From: Eubacteriales Family XIII. Incertae Sedis bacterium
GTDB lineage: Bacteria > Bacillota > Clostridia > Peptostreptococcales > Anaerovoracaceae
Assembly: GCA_031289235.1 (NCBI GenBank)
Contig: JAITPU010000016.1
Span: 1-7,632, forward strand
Reading direction: 5' to 3'
Length of the DNA: 7,632 bases
The notes under the pieces are model-generated. The model was not told the origin of the DNA. It searched no databases and saw only the letters and a program-made list of their open reading frames with translations. Both the position numbers and the translations under genes were made by a program. Positions 6,212-7,632 of this stretch are shown in pieces (position 1 is the stretch's first letter; each line of letters begins with the position of its first letter).

Positions 6212-6610
6212 ATGATAATCAGGCAGTTATCCGTGTTTCTGGCAAACGAAACCGGCAGGATGCGGGAACTCGTAAAAATCTTGGGCGACGCGAAGGTCAA
6301 TATCACCGCCCTGAGCATCGCGGAAACCGCCGATTACGGAATTGTCCGCATGATCGCGGACGATACGGAAAAGGGATTGAAGGTATTGCGCGACGCGGGT
6401 TTTTCAGCGAAAACCACAGAGGTCCTCCAGGTGGAAACTAAAGACGAACCCGGGGCGCTCTCCGGCGTTCTCGGAAAACTCGCCGACGAGGGGATCAACG
6501 TCGAATATATTTACGGCCATTCCGGCCACGGCCTTTCTCATGTCATCATGCGCGTAAGCGACCCCGAAAGGGCGTCCGGTCTGCTGCGGGATTACCTCTC
6601 CGGCGGCTAA
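6212..6610 (+). CDS. Tandem ACT-domain protein, probable amino acid sensor linked to PaaK
   Basis: The protein is 132 aa and consists almost entirely of two ACT domains with no catalytic domain. Domain 1 (about 4-67) starts IIRQLSVFLANETGRM, then LVKILGDAKVNITALSI and a strand YGIVRMIAD. Domain 2 (about 70-130) starts VLQVETKDEPGAL, then VLGKLADEGINVEYIYG and a strand SHVIMRVSD. The glycines before helix 1 (ETGRM, EPGAL) and the following Asn-Ile/Asn-Val turns are typical of ligand-binding ACT domains. Such proteins usually dimerise and bind amino acids. Standing directly after paaK, it probably senses an aromatic amino acid or related metabolite and modulates the ligase or its pathway; this is inference from context. 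No DNA-binding segment or membrane helix is present. The start is well supported by GGAGG seven bases upstream. Confidence 0.88.
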   Translation: MIIRQLSVFLANETGRMRELVKILGDAKVNITALSIAETADYGIVRMIADDTEKGLKVLRDAGFSAKTTEVLQVETKDEPGALSGVLGKLADEGINVEYIYGHSGHGLSHVIMRVSDPERASGLLRDYLSGG

Positions 6611-6618
6611 TATACAGC

Positions 6619-6640
6619 ATTTAATCGCTATTTAATCGCT
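6619..6640. repeat. Perfect 11-bp tandem repeat (two copies)
   Basis: ATTTAATCGCT occurs twice without a gap, at 6619-6629 and 6630-6640, ten bases after the ACT gene stop. It may be a slippage duplication or a paired half-site; nothing further supports a function. Confidence 0.85.
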
Positions 6641-6695
6641 CCGCCAATGTCGCCATTCAAAGCCGCGTTCCGTTGGGGCGGATCTGGATGTGTGG

Positions 6696-6767
6696 GCAGC
6701 CGCGTTGCTGCGCGCTGATATGTGTCCTGCGGGCGGCCGAGCGGAGCCAACATAGCGCGTCAGCGCG
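6696..6767. repeat. Nested inverted repeats forming a large imperfect hairpin
   Basis: CGCGCTGA (6711-6718) pairs perfectly with TCAGCGCG (6760-6767), and TATGT (6719-6723) pairs with ACATA (6750-6754). This makes a 13-bp stem with a 5-nt bulge (6755-6759) and a 26-nt apical part that is itself GC-rich. Beside it GCAGC and GCTGC (6696-6711) form a smaller stem with a 6-nt loop. No T-run flanks it, so it is not a standard terminator. It could be an intergenic repeat-family element, a relic of a small palindromic element, or a transcript-end stabiliser for the convergent genes. Confidence 0.55.
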
Positions 6768-6850
6768 GGTCCGAAGGGGATGACAGCGGCCCGCCTGCTG
6801 ATGTTTGAATAGTAACAAGAAATCATCGCTGGGCAACAAGTGCAAAAAAA

Positions 6851-7393
6851 TCAGGATATCAAAAGCCTGTCTTTTACTTGGGCGGCCGTTTTTTCGCCTC
6901 TCAGGATCTCTATCAATTTCAGCGAAAACGACATGGCGGTTCCCGGCCCCCGCGAAGTTATTATGTTGCCGCTCACCACTACGTCTTCATCTCTATAACG
7001 CGCGTCTTTCAGCTCCGCTTCCATGCCGCGGTAAATCGTCGCCTCCCGGCCCGCAAGAAGACCATGTCGCGACAGGATCATGGGCGCGGCGCAAATCGCG
7101 GCGATCCATTTACCTTTTCCCGCGAAATCGGCGAGCTGTCTTTCAACGCTTTCGTGGGCCAAAAGCCTTCGCGCTCCATCGCCGCCCCCCGGCAATACGA
7201 TCATTTCGCATTTTTCATGATCTGCGTCTTCATACAGGATATCCGCAATTACCCGGATCCCATGGGCCCCCGTCACCTCTTCGCGTTTCACCACGGATAC
7301 CGTTTCCACAGGGATTCCGCCCCTGCTCAGCAGATCAGCGACGGTAATCGCTTCGACTTCCTCGAAACCGTCCGCCATGTATATATAAACCAC
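6851..7393 (-). CDS. DJ-1/PfpI superfamily protein (YajL-like)
   Basis: This 180 aa protein spans the single-domain DJ-1 fold. The conserved acid lies in ADGFEEVE (Glu14, matching human DJ-1 Glu18), the nucleophile elbow is AAICAAP with Cys101 (matching Cys106), LPGGGDGA lies at 67-74, and TSRGPGT at 146-152 is shared with human DJ-1. The C-terminal AAQVK also matches DJ-1. Family members are linked to oxidative and carbonyl stress protection, with proposed glyoxalase, deglycase or chaperone roles; annotations as thiazole-phosphate synthesis protein (ThiJ) are historical. Tyr121 lies near the place of DJ-1 His126. The GTG start is supported by a perfect AAGGAGG seven bases upstream. It lies 93 nt downstream of a membrane protein gene on the same strand, with no clear terminator between. 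The specific biochemical role is unresolved. Confidence 0.92.
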   Translation of the reverse strand: MVYIYMADGFEEVEAITVADLLSRGGIPVETVSVVKREEVTGAHGIRVIADILYEDADHEKCEMIVLPGGGDGARRLLAHESVERQLADFAGKGKWIAAICAAPMILSRHGLLAGREATIYRGMEAELKDARYRDEDVVVSGNIITSRGPGTAMSFSLKLIEILRGEKTAAQVKDRLLIS

Positions 7394-7400
7394 TGCGAAA

Positions 7401-7407
7401 CCTCCTT
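7401..7407 (-). promoter_or_regulatory. Ribosome binding site deciding the GTG start of the DJ-1-like gene
   Basis: AAGGAGG on the minus strand, followed by a seven-base spacer and GTG at 7393. The next in-frame ATG, five codons later, would delete the first beta strand, so the GTG is the real start. Confidence 0.85.
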
Positions 7408-7416
7408 CTATAACTG

Positions 7417-7462
7417 CCGGCGCGCTGCGAACGCCGGGCCTGCACGCCGCCGTCTGCGACGG
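7417..7462 (-). other. Two GC-rich stem-loops between the membrane gene and the DJ-1-like gene
   Basis: CCGGCG (7417-7422) and CGCCGG (7432-7437) form a 6-bp stem with a 9-nt loop. CCGTC (7450-7454) and GACGG (7458-7462) form a 5-bp stem with a 3-nt loop. Neither is followed by a T-run on the minus strand, so they are poor intrinsic terminators. They might mark a processing or stability site between two cotranscribed genes, or be chance in GC-rich DNA. Confidence 0.4.
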
Positions 7463-7486
7463 TCTCCTGATTTTTACAATACGTCT

Positions 7487-7632
7487 TTAAGAAAACATCA
7501 GGTCGGGTTTTGTAAGTCTCCATGTCACGGAAGCGCCGACCGCCAAAATGATCGCGGATACGGCGACCGCTGTAATGATATTCAAGTTGAAAAAACTTCC
7601 GGAAAGCAGCGCCGGCAATATATCGTCGGGTT
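7487..7632 (-). CDS. C-terminal fragment of a membrane protein, cut by window edge
   Basis: Forty-seven codons read in from the right edge and end at TAA (7489-7487). The visible tail starts PDDILPALLSG, passes through one clear membrane helix (about NIITAVAVSAIILAVGASV) and ends with a short charged segment WRLTKPDLMFS. The pattern of a D-x-LP segment, a final helix, then a basic cytoplasmic tail resembles the end of MacB/LolC/FtsX-type ABC permeases, but with so little sequence this is only a suggestion. The frame is open to the edge with no competing start; the codon pattern and hydrophobicity support a real gene. It is on the same strand as the DJ-1-like gene, 93 nt upstream of it. Confidence 0.65.
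   Translation of the reverse strand, partial: PDDILPALLSGSFFNLNIITAVAVSAIILAVGASVTWRLTKPDLMFS

Larger units (their letters stand above)
6611..6850. other. Convergent intergenic gap without a convincing gene
   Basis: These 240 bases separate the plus-strand ACT gene from the minus-strand DJ-1-like gene. Short frames on the minus strand (for example 6632-6826) lack a ribosome site and encode arginine/serine/proline-rich sequence typical of spurious GC-rich reading. The stretch holds an 11-bp tandem repeat, a repeated AGCCGCGTT (6661-6669 and 6698-6706), and nested inverted repeats. No intrinsic terminator with a T-run is evident for either gene; the T-run just after the DJ-1 gene stop has no GC-rich stem before it. 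Confidence 0.6.

Noticed and set aside
6632..6845. Minus-strand frames of 62-64 codons in the convergent gap
   Set aside because: They have no ribosome site, overlap palindromic DNA, and have Arg/Ser/Pro-rich composition typical of chance frames. If the region proves to be a repeat family, they could recur without being genes.
6840..6853. T-run immediately after the DJ-1-like gene stop as an intrinsic terminator
   Set aside because: Seven T residues follow the stop on the minus strand, but no GC-rich stem precedes them; only the short GGATATCC palindrome is nearby.
6805..7347. 180-codon plus-strand frame opposite the DJ-1-like gene
   Set aside because: The minus strand has the conserved Cys and Glu motifs and a perfect ribosome site; the plus frame is rich in Arg/Pro/Ser and lacks any domain.
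7335..7523. 62-codon minus-strand frame between the membrane gene and the DJ-1-like gene
   Set aside because: It overlaps both neighbours in another frame, has Arg-rich composition and no ribosome site.
1..7632. tRNA, rRNA, CRISPR array, insertion sequence or phage signature
   Set aside because: I looked for regularly spaced repeats, transposase-like motifs and terminal repeats, cloverleaf-like sequences and conserved rRNA stretches, and saw none.

Overview
This window looks like ordinary chromosome from an anaerobic bacterium of roughly 50% GC. A Firmicutes lineage (Clostridia or Negativicutes) or a Synergistetes-like one fits best. The clues are a rubrerythrin, an archaic-type phenylacetate-CoA ligase paired with a tandem-ACT protein, the pcrA-ligA gene pair known from Firmicutes, and strong GGAGG-type ribosome binding sites with some GTG and TTG starts. 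The phylum is an inference; no rRNA or other decisive marker is present.

Left block (1-4547, minus strand): three genes read leftward in a tight run, rubrerythrin (rbr), then the UvrD/PcrA-type helicase (pcrA), then NAD-dependent DNA ligase (ligA). ligA leaves the window before its BRCT domain, so about 575 residues are visible. The gaps are 16 and about 30 nt, and no terminator is visible between the genes. A near-consensus promoter (CTGACA, 17 nt, TATAAT) lies upstream of rbr, so the run is probably one operon coupling peroxide detoxification to DNA repair and replication.

Divergent control region (4548-4822): two strong sigma70-type promoters point away from each other. Between them and over the rbr -35 lies an unusual set of A/T-tract inverted repeats (GCAAAAATT, 9 nt, AATTTTTGC, and a TTTTTGCAAAAA palindrome). 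These could be a shared operator or an UP element. Both 5' leaders contain hairpins. This region is the part of the window most worth a second look.

Middle block (4823-6610, plus strand): a phenylacetate-CoA ligase family AMP-forming enzyme (paaK) is followed after 90 nt by a 132-residue protein made of two ACT domains. This pair is common in anaerobes that activate aryl acids from aromatic amino acid breakdown. The ACT protein probably senses an amino acid or a related ligand.

Right block (6611-7632): a 240-bp convergent gap contains no convincing gene, but has an 11-bp tandem repeat and a larger imperfect inverted repeat. It is followed on the minus strand by a DJ-1/PfpI/YajL-type protein with its catalytic Cys and Glu, and by the C-terminal 47 codons of a membrane protein entering from the right edge.

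I found no mobile element, CRISPR array, tRNA or rRNA, and no convincing new multi-gene system. The notable signals are regulatory and architectural.
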